From positions 48,976-112,975 of the forward strand of contig CAMYPG010000001.1 of assembly GCA_947289115.1 (NCBI GenBank): a stretch of DNA of 64,000 nt, given 5' to 3'. The notes under the pieces were generated by a model. It was not told the origin of the DNA, ran no database searches, and worked only from the letters and a program-made list of their open reading frames with translations. This DNA is from an uncultured Gardnerella sp. (GTDB lineage Bacteria; Actinomycetota; Actinomycetes; Actinomycetales; Bifidobacteriaceae). Positions 35,163 to 42,661 of this stretch are shown here, in pieces. Position 1 is the stretch's first letter, and each line of letters begins with the position of its first letter. The translations under genes and the position numbers were made by a program.

Positions 35163-36088
35163 GCCGTCGCCGCCTTTTTAGCGCGAGGCTGAAGAGCACT
35201 GGCCAAACCGTCACCAACAAGATTAAAACCGAAAGTTAGCAAGAACAGTGCAGTTCCAGGGAAAAGTAAATACCATGGGTCAACTAAAACCCACTGCACA
35301 GCTTCCGCAATAGCGCGACCCCACGAAGGCGAAGGCGGATTCATACCAACGCCAAGGAAAGACAACGCAGCTTCAGCTCCAATTCGTCCAGGAATAAGGA
35401 ACGTTACATTCACAAGCAACAACGGCATCATATTTGGCATTATTTGTTCACGAAGAACATGCCACGTACCGGCTCCCATTACGCGAGATGCAACTGCAAA
35501 ATTGCGAGATTTAAGCGTAAGAGTTTGAGCGCGAACTAAACGCGCAATACTTGGCCAACCAAAAAATCCTAAAACAAGTATTAGTAGAAGCGGACGCGGA
35601 AAATCTTGCGGCACAACAGCAGACAAAGCAATCGCAAAAATCAGGAACGGGAAACCGAAGAACACGTCCATTGTGCGCGAAAGCAAAGCATCTGCAAAAC
35701 CACTGAAATACCCTGCAATCATGCCGATTACGATGCCAAGAAATAGCGATATTATGGTAGAAGCGACGCCAATTCCAAGAGATACGCGCGCGCCATGAGC
35801 CACAATTGCAAAAATATCAAGACCACGAAGTGGCGTAAGACCAAACCAATGCTGGAAATTAATGCCACCAAAACCTGTTGGAACAGAATTAAAATCTAAA
35901 TATTCTGGATGCTCATCATAAGGATTATTGCCAGTGATTGCAGTAAAAGCATCGGCAAAAATTGCCAAAATCACAAAAATTGCAATAATTATACTTCCGA
36001 TAATAATGCCAGAATTATTTCCAGTAGGAACGGTGACGCTAGATGAATCACGCTTATAGCGTGAACGAAATACACCGACCCTTCTCAT
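35159..36088 (-). CDS. Peptide ABC transporter permease, DppC type
   Basis: Second permease of the peptide importer and the first gene of the operon. The N-terminal membrane segment (I-I-I-G-S-I-I-I-A-I-F-V-I-L-A-I-F-A) is followed by H-W-F-G-L-T-P-L-R-G-L-D-I-F and the inner-loop signature R-V-M-G-A-G-T-W-H-V-L-R-E-Q-I-M-P-N. Six membrane segments are expected. The usual H-x-x-G-T-D-x-x-G-R-D reads H-W-F-G-L-T-P-L-R-G-L-D here. The ATG at 36088 has only a weak purine-rich site. A better AGGTGA at 36103-36108 instead serves a 14-codon overlapping frame (36054-36098). Confidence 0.9.
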   Translation of the reverse strand: MRRVGVFRSRYKRDSSSVTVPTGNNSGIIIGSIIIAIFVILAIFADAFTAITGNNPYDEHPEYLDFNSVPTGFGGINFQHWFGLTPLRGLDIFAIVAHGARVSLGIGVASTIISLFLGIVIGMIAGYFSGFADALLSRTMDVFFGFPFLIFAIALSAVVPQDFPRPLLLILVLGFFGWPSIARLVRAQTLTLKSRNFAVASRVMGAGTWHVLREQIMPNMMPLLLVNVTFLIPGRIGAEAALSFLGVGMNPPSPSWGRAIAEAVQWVLVDPWYLLFPGTALFLLTFGFNLVGDGLASALQPRAKKAATA

Positions 36089-36286
36089 CTTTACTCATTT
36101 CGTCACCTGCACTTTCTTTTTGAATATCATGCAATATAAATTAACGCAAAACACAAATCGAGTAAAAATTTGTATTGTTGTCTTATCGACACTATAGGAA
36201 CCCATAGAAAACGGGGTGTCACATTGACTCGCTTTTCGATTAAGCGTAGCGCGAAAAGAGACCCAATGCGGTAGCACCGACTCAAT

Positions 36287-36311
36287 GCTGAAAGCACAGT
36301 GTGCTTTCAGC
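36287..36311. repeat. Perfect 12-bp palindrome (intergenic repeat)
   Basis: GCTGAAAGCACA and its exact complement flank a single central base. The same core with one base-pair difference occurs at 63831-63855. It sits in the 506-base gap between the peptide transporter operon and the toxin-antitoxin pair, together with two further hairpins. Confidence 0.75.
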
Positions 36312-36325
36312 GTCGGCGCGCACTC

Positions 36326-36362
36326 GATTACGCTTTCTTTATTCTCTTAAGAAAGCGTAATC
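36326..36362. repeat. Perfect 14-bp stem hairpin (intergenic repeat)
   Basis: GATTACGCTTTCTT pairs with its complement across a 9-base loop. No T-run follows on either strand, so it is not a classical terminator. Confidence 0.7.
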
Positions 36363-36399
36363 TGACGACCAACAATCCAAAAAATGTTAATTAACTGCT

Positions 36400-36433
36400 C
36401 TTGCTTGAAGCTGCATTGTGCGCTTCAAGCAAG
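36400..36433. repeat. Perfect 12-bp stem hairpin (intergenic repeat)
   Basis: CTTGCTTGAAGC pairs with its complement across a 10-base loop. It is followed by CAATGCGGTAGC (36436-36447), which also occurs at 36264-36275 ahead of the first palindrome, showing that the region is built from repeated modules. Confidence 0.7.
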
Positions 36434-36565
36434 CTCAATGCGGTAGCGCTTGCTTCTATAAATAGCCTTTAACCACAATGCGTAAAAAAATCTAGGAAAG
36501 CCGACTTAAAGCATTTACGATACTTAATACAAAACAACAATCATTAAAAATAGTTTCAATTGATG

Positions 36566-36584
36566 CTATTTTACGTTAAAATAG
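36566..36584 (+). promoter_or_regulatory. Candidate autoregulatory operator of the BrnT/BrnA pair
   Basis: A palindrome with arms CTATTTTA and TAAAATAG around CGT ends 16 bases before the toxin start codon and overlaps the probable -10 region. BrnA-type antitoxins repress their own promoter through such palindromes, so this is the natural operator candidate. Confidence 0.55.
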
Positions 36585-36600
36585 ACGATAGAAGGTGAGT

Positions 36601-36876
36601 ATGAATTTTGAGTACGATCCTGCAAAGAGCTTAAAAAATTTAGCTAAACATGGTATCAGTTTCAAAAAAGCTCAAATACTTTGGAATAATGAAATAACTG
36701 AAATCAAATCCAAAAATTCAGGCAATGATGACTCTCGCTACTTAGTTTTTGGAAAGATAGACAGCAAACATTGGACTGCAGTAATAACAAAAAGAAATAA
36801 TCGAATTCGTATTATTTCTGTAAGAAGATCACGAAAGAAGGAGGAACAATATTATGAAAAACACCACAAAAAGTAA
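36601..36876 (+). CDS. brnT: BrnT-family toxin (RelE-like ribonuclease)
   Basis: Small basic protein of about 91 residues with the BrnT pattern: F-E-Y-D-P-A-K-S-L-K-N-L-A-K-H-G-I-S-F at the start, then S-R-Y-L-V-F-G-K-I-D, W-T-A-V-I-T-K-R and I-R-I-I-S-V-R-R-S-R-K-K-E at the end. BrnT toxins cleave RNA and are neutralised by BrnA. The start is ATG at 36601 with AAGGTG just upstream; GTG at 36595 is an alternative. It overlaps the antitoxin gene by 23 bases. The toxin comes first, the usual brnTA order. Confidence 0.85.
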   Translation: MNFEYDPAKSLKNLAKHGISFKKAQILWNNEITEIKSKNSGNDDSRYLVFGKIDSKHWTAVITKRNNRIRIISVRRSRKKEEQYYEKHHKK

Positions 36877-37057
36877 AGAGATAAGCGGAAAAGAAATTGA
36901 TAGAAAATTCGATAACGGCGAAGACGTACTTGAGTACTTTGATTTGGAGCATCCAATTATAGAGAACCACTCGAACGAACAAAAGCACGTCACTTTTATT
37001 ATGCCTGGATGGATATTGAGAATAATGAAATTCTTTAGAGTAGCTACAACACGGTAG
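36854..37057 (+). CDS. brnA: BrnA-family antitoxin, apparently shortened
   Basis: Overlapping partner of BrnT. The N-terminus is polar and charged, and the C-terminal part (H-V-T-F-I-M-P-G-W-I-L-R-I-M-K-F-F) corresponds to the start of a ribbon-helix-helix DNA-binding fold. At 67 residues it ends early: the frame stops at R-V-A-T-T-R with TAG, where homologues typically continue V-T-R-Q-S and about 15 more residues. A C-to-T change (CAG to TAG) would explain this (inference). AGGAGG lies 11 bases before the ATG. If the second helix is missing, operator binding would be weakened while toxin binding by the N-terminal part may persist. Confidence 0.7.
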   Translation: MKNTTKSKEISGKEIDRKFDNGEDVLEYFDLEHPIIENHSNEQKHVTFIMPGWILRIMKFFRVATTR

Positions 37058-37076
37058 TCAAATAAAACTAGAAGTA

Positions 37077-37122
37077 AAACAAAACGTGCCGACGTATTGA
37101 AATACACCGGCACGTTTTGTTT
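37077..37122. terminator. Bidirectional terminator between brnTA and ileS
   Basis: A perfect 15-bp stem (AAACAAAACGTGCCG and its complement) encloses a 16-base loop. The AAAAC/GTTTT ends give a T-run in both directions. It serves the converging brnA and ileS genes. Confidence 0.85.
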
Positions 37123-37146
37123 AGTTAATTAGCTGTTAGTTGTGTT

Positions 37147-40100
37147 TTACGCACGCTTAAGAGTTACGCTAAGCTCAGTTGCGCTAGAATCAGCCTCAAC
37201 AACCTCGAAGCTCGTAGCCAAAGTCTCCTCCGCAATCAAATCGCGGAACTGCTCAACTTTAACAACGTCCGAAGCTGGCACGCTCAAAGTCAAAGCGATT
37301 CGGTCACTAATATCCAAACCGTTCTCCTTACGGGCATCCTGAACAGCGCGAATAGCGTCGCGAGCGTAACCTTCAGCAAGCAAATCGCTAGTCAAAGCAG
37401 TGTCGAGCATAACGAAACCGCCAGTTGGCATTGCAGCAGAAGCAGTATTCGCAGCCGCTTGAGCATCCGAAGACTCAACGCGATTTACAAGCTCATACTC
37501 GCCCTCAACAAGCGCAACTTCGCCGTTTGGAGTCTGAACAACAGGAGCGCCAGACTCGTCAACTCGCCAATCGCCACTCTTAGAAGACTTAATAGCAAAC
37601 TGCACCTGCTTACCCAAACGAGGACCAGCCGCGCGCGCATTCACCTTAAGCTCGTGAACAATCTTCAAACCGTGGTTGCTTGCGTCTTCCAAAGTGCAGA
37701 ATGTAACATTCTTCACGTTAAGCTCGCGCTCAAGAACCTGCTCGTAAGGCTCAACAGCAGCAGTATTTTCTGCAACAACCGTCAAGTTTGCCAATGGCTG
37801 GCGTACGCGCAACTGTTCCGCCTTACGCAACGAAAGCGCAGAAGACACAACCTCGCGAACCTTATCCATAGCAGCAACCAAAGCATCGTCATGAGCAAGA
37901 ACAGCACCAAGCTCAGTGACTGTTCCAGCCTTAGGGTTCTTCTCACCGTCTGAAAGAGTTTCAGGCTCCACCAAATAAGGCCAATCAGCCAAATGCACGG
38001 ATTCGCCACCGGTAAGACCGCGCCAAACAGCCTCAGCTTCCATAGGAGCAAGAGGAGCAATCGTGCGCATGAACACTTCCAACACAGTGTAAAGCGTGTT
38101 GAAAGCAGTCTCGTCTTCATTCCAGAAGCGGTCACGACTGCCGCGAATATACCAATTCGTAAGCACGTCAATAAAATCGCCAACTGCTGCGCAAGCATCG
38201 CTAATCGCAAACGCGTTCAAGCACTTTTCTACGCGCTCAACAAGCAAACGCGTGCGAGCAAGCAAATAACGATCCATGTTGCAAAGTCCTGCAACCTCAT
38301 CCGCGCGAAGGCGACGAGCGTCATAACCCTTACCACCGTTTGCAGCATTCGCATACAAAGTGAAGAAGTAGTACGAGCTCCAAACTGGAAGCATAACCTG
38401 ACGAACCGTATCCCTAATGCCGTCTGCAGTCACAATCAAATTGCCACCGCGCAAAATTGGCGAAGACATGAGGAACCAGCGCATTGCGTCCGAGCCGTAC
38501 TCGTTGAAAACGCCGTTCACATCCGGGTAATTGCGCAAATGCTTACTCATCTTCTGGCCGTCGGAACCAAGCACGATGCCGTGGCAAATCACGTTCTTAT
38601 AAGCTGGGCGGTCGAATAGAGCCGTAGCCATAATGTGAAGCGTGTAGAACCAGCCACGAGTCTGACCAATATATTCAACGATGTAGTCGCATGGGAAGTG
38701 CTCTTCGAAGAATTCCTTATTTTCAAACGGATAATGGAACTGCGCGAAAGGCATGGAACCAGACTCAAACCAGCAGTCGAGAACATCCGTAATACGATGC
38801 ATTTGCGACTTTCCAGTAGGATCGTCTGGATTTGGACGAGTAAGGCGATCAATATACGGGCGGTGCATATTCACATTGCCGTCGTCATCGCGCGGATAGT
38901 CGCCAAAATCAGCCTTAAGCTCTTCCAACGAACCGTACACGTCTACGCGAGGATACTTTGGATCGTCACTCACCCACACTGGAATTGGCGAACCCCAGAA
39001 GCGGTTACGGCTAATCGACCAGTCGCGCGCGTTAGAAAGCCACTTACCAAACTGACCGTCCTTAACGTTTCCAGGAATCCAATTAATCTCCTGATTAAGC
39101 TCAAGCAAGCGCTTCTTAATCTTCGTAACAGACACAAACCAGCTAGAAACAGGCTTATAAATAAGCGGAGTTGCACAACGCCAGCAATGAGGATAGCTGT
39201 GCACGTAGCTTTTTTCTTGGAATAACAACGCGCGCTGATCTTCCGGCATTTGAGCAAGCGGACCGTCTCCTGCACGCAAGTTACGCAAAATTGGCAAGTT
39301 CGCGTCGAAAACGTACAAGCCTTCGTAATCTGGGCAGTCGCTTGTAAACTTGCAACCTGCGTCGAGCACGTCAACGCTGCGAATTTCGTGCGCGTTAAGC
39401 GTGTTCATATCGTCCTCGCCGTAAGGAGCCTGGTGAACGAGACCAGTACCTTCAGCGGTGTCAACATAATCTGCAGTGAAAATCGTAAAAGCGTTAGGAC
39501 CAGGAGTGCCACCCTCTGCGAGCGCAGAATCGCTTGCAAAGTATGGGAACACTGGGTAGTAGCGCCAACCAGCCATCTCAGCACCCTTAAGTTCGCGCAC
39601 AACTTCGTAATTTTCGCCAAGTTCCTTAGTGTAGGAGCCAAGCAAAGGCTTACCGATGTAGAACTTTTTACCTGCGAACTTGCCTTCAGTTGGGCGAACT
39701 TCCACGTAGTCGATGTCTGCGCCAACTACGATTGCGAAATTGGTTGGCACAGTCCAAGGAGTAGTGGTCCAGAATACTGCGTAAGCGTCGGCTTCGTCGC
39801 GAAGCTTAACGGCAACGGAAACGGTAGTATCCTGACGATTCTGGTACACATCCGCGTCCATGCGAAGCTCGTGGGCGCTGAGCGGAGTCTGGTCTTTAGG
39901 GCAGTACGGAAGCACGCGATAGCCCTTGTAAGCCAGGCCCTTATCGTAAAGCTGCTTAAATGCCCACATAACGGATTCCATGTATGGAATGTTCAGCGTT
40001 TTGTAACCGCGCTCGAAATCAACCCAGCGAGCCTGACGATGCACGTAGTTTTGCCACTCGTTTGTGTACTTCAAAACGCTGGCACGGCAAGCATCGTTAA

Positions 40101-40557
40101 ACTTTGCGATGCCCATTTTTTCGATTTGCTCAACCGACTCGATGCCGAGTTCCTTCTGCGCTTCCAGCTCTGCAGGAAGACCGTGAGTATCCCAACCAAA
40201 AACGCGGTTTACTTTGCGGCCGCGCATAGTCTGATAGCGCGGAACGACGTCTTTTGCGTAGCCTGTGAGCAGGTGGCCGTAGTGAGGAAGACCGTTTGCG
40301 AATGGAGGTCCGTCGAAGAACACGAACTCGTTTTGACTACCCTTGCCGGACGGACGGTATTCGATTGACTTGCGGAAAGTGTTGTTTGCATCCCAGTATT
40401 GGAGAACTGATTCTTCAAGCTTTGGGAAGGAAGGATTTGGTGCAACTTGCGCGCCGGAGTTTTCTTGCGTTGATGCTGAAACACTTACCTTTGGGTATAC
40501 GTGATTTGCGGACGTATTTTCGGACGCGTTTGCTGCTGGATTAGTGGATTCGCTCAC
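37147..40557 (-). CDS. ileS: Isoleucyl-tRNA synthetase
   Basis: Class Ia synthetase charging tRNA-Ile. The HIGH motif appears as P-H-Y-G-H-L near residue 95, and K-M-S-K-H-L near residue 645. The catalytic-domain entry F-F-D-G-P-P-F-A-N-G-L precedes HIGH, and the CP1 editing domain with T-T-P-W-T-V-P-T-N lies near residue 268. The C-terminus lacks an obvious zinc cluster and matches the eukaryote-like long form found in bifidobacteria. It has 1,136 residues. GTG at 40557 is the best start: GAGGAG lies 6 bases upstream (40564-40569). An upstream TTG at 40575 lies inside the leader hairpin. Expression is under a T-box leader. Confidence 0.95.
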   Translation of the reverse strand: MSESTNPAANASENTSANHVYPKVSVSASTQENSGAQVAPNPSFPKLEESVLQYWDANNTFRKSIEYRPSGKGSQNEFVFFDGPPFANGLPHYGHLLTGYAKDVVPRYQTMRGRKVNRVFGWDTHGLPAELEAQKELGIESVEQIEKMGIAKFNDACRASVLKYTNEWQNYVHRQARWVDFERGYKTLNIPYMESVMWAFKQLYDKGLAYKGYRVLPYCPKDQTPLSAHELRMDADVYQNRQDTTVSVAVKLRDEADAYAVFWTTTPWTVPTNFAIVVGADIDYVEVRPTEGKFAGKKFYIGKPLLGSYTKELGENYEVVRELKGAEMAGWRYYPVFPYFASDSALAEGGTPGPNAFTIFTADYVDTAEGTGLVHQAPYGEDDMNTLNAHEIRSVDVLDAGCKFTSDCPDYEGLYVFDANLPILRNLRAGDGPLAQMPEDQRALLFQEKSYVHSYPHCWRCATPLIYKPVSSWFVSVTKIKKRLLELNQEINWIPGNVKDGQFGKWLSNARDWSISRNRFWGSPIPVWVSDDPKYPRVDVYGSLEELKADFGDYPRDDDGNVNMHRPYIDRLTRPNPDDPTGKSQMHRITDVLDCWFESGSMPFAQFHYPFENKEFFEEHFPCDYIVEYIGQTRGWFYTLHIMATALFDRPAYKNVICHGIVLGSDGQKMSKHLRNYPDVNGVFNEYGSDAMRWFLMSSPILRGGNLIVTADGIRDTVRQVMLPVWSSYYFFTLYANAANGGKGYDARRLRADEVAGLCNMDRYLLARTRLLVERVEKCLNAFAISDACAAVGDFIDVLTNWYIRGSRDRFWNEDETAFNTLYTVLEVFMRTIAPLAPMEAEAVWRGLTGGESVHLADWPYLVEPETLSDGEKNPKAGTVTELGAVLAHDDALVAAMDKVREVVSSALSLRKAEQLRVRQPLANLTVVAENTAAVEPYEQVLERELNVKNVTFCTLEDASNHGLKIVHELKVNARAAGPRLGKQVQFAIKSSKSGDWRVDESGAPVVQTPNGEVALVEGEYELVNRVESSDAQAAANTASAAMPTGGFVMLDTALTSDLLAEGYARDAIRAVQDARKENGLDISDRIALTLSVPASDVVKVEQFRDLIAEETLATSFEVVEADSSATELSVTLKRA

Positions 40558-40850
40558 TGTGCTCTCCTCGCTCAACAGGGTGAATATTTCCCTGCGAGGA
40601 CGACAGTTACTGCCGCGGTACCACCTCGCTTGCTATAAGATGATTACGTAACGTGTATCGCAATGCATAACGCAAGTGCGTAACACAAATATGCAACGCA
40701 ATCGAACTATTCCCATAGCCTCTCGTGTTTGGCTGTGCGGGCCAACCCCGTCGGTTCTAATAAGCTAGAATCTTACGATTCCTCGCCGTTCTTCCGAAAA
40801 CTCCCCGCCGATAACGGATCATCGCTTAAGTTAGAAACAATCTAACACTA
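40558..40850 (-). ncRNA. T-box leader of ileS, probably controlling translation
   Basis: The T-box core AGGTGGTACCGCGG lies at about 40613-40626, with a purine-rich GGGGAG...CGGAAGAACGG block upstream (about 40785-40806) as in the short stem I of actinobacterial ileS T-boxes. A candidate ATC specifier (Ile codon) lies at 40817-40819. Downstream, CTCGC (40594-40598 on the minus strand) can pair with GCGAG at 40567-40571 and GGG with CCC, a hairpin that covers part of the GAGGAG ribosome site. No T-run follows it. This fits control of translation: uncharged tRNA-Ile would free the ribosome site. Base-paired stem boundaries were judged by eye. Confidence 0.85.
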
Positions 40851-40903
40851 TCCCCTAACATTAGGAATAATTTCGCGACTCGCGAATAATTTTCATGACA
40901 TAT

Positions 40904-41977
40904 TCATGACATATTATCCAAAAATGCTTTAGCTTCCTTAGCATTGCTAAAAACAATACCGTCTTCAGAAATTTTGCCATTCATAATTTGATTAGCGTGA
41001 TTCATAGACTTAAGCGTTGCTTCATTCGGAACAGGCAAGTTACTATTCTCTTTAATTTTATTTTTCCAATCATAAAATTCATCAATACTAGACATTCCAA
41101 TGCATTCAATAACATTTTTAGAGCAATTTGGAACTTTATCGCAAAGCGCAACAAGTAATTTTTCAATCTTCTCTAAAAACTCTAGATAATAGCTAGTTTC
41201 TAATAATATGTCGAAATCTTTAATAAGCTGAAAGACTGTTGCATTATCACTATGCGGTCTAGCACAATACAAACGTTCATCATGCGCACAAATATTTCTG
41301 AACTCTTTAATTCTTCTATAAATAGAATCAATTTTTATTGACGTAATATCTTTTTGAGAACAGTGTGAAGAATTATAAAGTTCAGTATATTTTTTAGCAA
41401 CCAAACCTCTAACGCATTTAGTTTGCGCTTTGTAAAACCAGAACATCTGTCCGAAAGTCAAATCATTAGATAAAACCCATAATGGAACTTGCCCATCGTG
41501 ATTATTGATACAATGTCGTATGTACTCTTTTCCTATATTTAATTTTTGATTATTTGACTTATTATTTTCTATAATTCGATTAAATGCTTTAATTAAACCA
41601 CCTGATTCCTTTGGATCTTCATAGTTAGTTTCATTAAGGTAAGCATTAACTTCATTACCGTGCATTTGGCTAAAGCAATATGAACATGATGACCTTAACA
41701 ATGCTTCTGCTCTAGTTGTAGCTGCAAAGATAACACTGCGAAGTTCACGATCAAATTTAAAAAGATAATAAATGTGTTCAAACTTTGTTCCTTGAACATA
41801 TTTATTCGAATTTTTTGACTCAAGAAATGGATTTTTATATCCATTTACAACGCTATAGTAACCTTCTCTTTCAAGTATTTCCATAGCTTTAATCTCATCA
41901 GGAAACACTACTCCTCTAGACTTAAGTAATTCTATTTGTTGTCTGATAGTAGTAAAAGGTTTATAAATCACCATCAT
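40904..41977 (-). CDS. Abi_2-family abortive-infection-like protein
   Basis: Cytoplasmic protein of the AbiD/AbiF (Abi_2) family. The N-terminal signature is K-P-F-T-T-I-R-Q-Q-I-E-L-L-K-S-R-G near residue 6, then Y-Y-S-V-V-N-G-Y-K-N-P-F near 40. The mid region has F-K-F-D-R-E-L-R-S-V-I-F and P-L-W-V-L-S-N-D-L-T-F-G-Q-M. The R-N-I-C-A-H-D-E-R-L-Y motif (about residue 235) is the HEPN-type R-x(4)-H active site. Some members block phage growth. ATG at 41977 or 41974 is the start. It stands alone between ileS and a tRNA-Arg, with a perfect hairpin just upstream. A second Abi_2 gene lies at 62.5 kb. Confidence 0.85.
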   Translation of the reverse strand: MMVIYKPFTTIRQQIELLKSRGVVFPDEIKAMEILEREGYYSVVNGYKNPFLESKNSNKYVQGTKFEHIYYLFKFDRELRSVIFAATTRAEALLRSSCSYCFSQMHGNEVNAYLNETNYEDPKESGGLIKAFNRIIENNKSNNQKLNIGKEYIRHCINNHDGQVPLWVLSNDLTFGQMFWFYKAQTKCVRGLVAKKYTELYNSSHCSQKDITSIKIDSIYRRIKEFRNICAHDERLYCARPHSDNATVFQLIKDFDILLETSYYLEFLEKIEKLLVALCDKVPNCSKNVIECIGMSSIDEFYDWKNKIKENSNLPVPNEATLKSMNHANQIMNGKISEDGIVFSNAKEAKAFLDNMS

Positions 41978-42005
41978 CCCCACCAATCCCCCGCTATTAG
42001 ATGCA

Positions 42006-42039
42006 CGAAGAGCCAATCAATCGCTTGATTGGCTCTTCG
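42006..42039. repeat. Perfect 15-bp hairpin upstream of the Abi_2 gene
   Basis: CGAAGAGCCAATCAA pairs with its complement around the loop TCGC. It lies 29 bases ahead of the Abi_2 start codon and has no T-run. It could be a cis-acting RNA hairpin in the leader or an operator. The DNA from 42040 to 42176 shows nothing further. Confidence 0.65.
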
Positions 42040-42176
42040 CGAACCAGACACTGCCTGGCTTCACCACTACTCAATTATACGAAAGAAACTAATATTTGTC
42101 AACAAAAAATAGGCGAATTATACAGCACACAACACCATTGCACAAATATAAACTGCACAACGTCCACACATAAAAG

Positions 42177-42249
42177 TGCCCCGGATCAGAATCGAACTGA
42201 CGACACCCACTTTAGGAGAGTGGTGCTCTATCCACTGAGCTACCGAGGC
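42177..42249 (-). tRNA. tRNA-Arg (CCT)
   Basis: Complete cloverleaf on the minus strand: acceptor GCCTCGG/CCGGGGC, D-arm AGCTCAGTGGATAGAGC, anticodon loop CTCCTAA with CCT, T-loop GTTCGATTC. 73 bases without CCA. Confidence 0.93.
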
Positions 42250-42292
42250 AACAAATGGCAATTATACACTATGGCGTGTCACTGCGGCGCGC

Positions 42293-42613
42293 TTAATCCT
42301 CAAGATTAGACTGCGTGCCAGCCGTAGCCGCCGTCGCCGACTGCTCCGCCTGCGCCGCGTCCAACTTAGCGCGAACCGTGGCAAGCAAACCCTGCGCGCG
42401 CTTTGCCAACGCCTCGCCAATCTCCCACTGACGCATGGACTGATCTAGTGTCAAACCGCCAGCTTCCAACGCTTGAACCGCCTGAACCAGCTTTTCGCGA
42501 GCCTCTTCGTACGGCATCGTCTCAATCGCAGCGCGCTCTTCTTTCGTAAGTGTGCTTGCAAATTCTGTGTTTTCTGCTGATTCTTCCGCTTTTTTCGTTA
42601 CTTTCTCACTCAT
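42293..42613 (-). CDS. xseB: Exodeoxyribonuclease VII small subunit
   Basis: Small helical subunit of the nuclease that degrades single-stranded DNA. The conserved core M-P-Y-E-E-A-R-E-K-L-V-Q-A-V-Q-A-L-E-x-G-G-L-T-L-D is followed by S-x-x-x-W-E-x-G-E-A-L-A. The 106-residue length exceeds the usual 70-80 because of a 30-residue Glu/Lys-rich start and an Ala/Thr-rich end. It lies 48 bases after xseA on the same strand. Confidence 0.93.
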   Translation of the reverse strand: MSEKVTKKAEESAENTEFASTLTKEERAAIETMPYEEAREKLVQAVQALEAGGLTLDQSMRQWEIGEALAKRAQGLLATVRAKLDAAQAEQSATAATAGTQSNLED

Positions 42614-42661
42614 ATCTAACCTTTCGTTGTATCTAAATAAATATCTAAAATATCTAAAAAA

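Noticed and set aside
36095..36277. A 60-residue minus-strand frame upstream of the peptide permease gene
   Set aside because: It runs through palindromic repeats, lacks a ribosome site and has no family features.
39250..40368. Long plus-strand open frame opposite ileS
   Set aside because: It is a shadow of the ileS coding strand; its product has no recognisable domain and ileS is unmistakable.
41977..42016. Longer N-terminus for the first Abi_2 protein
   Set aside because: The extra 13 residues overlap the hairpin region and are not family-like; conserved sequence begins just after the ATG pair at 41974-41977.
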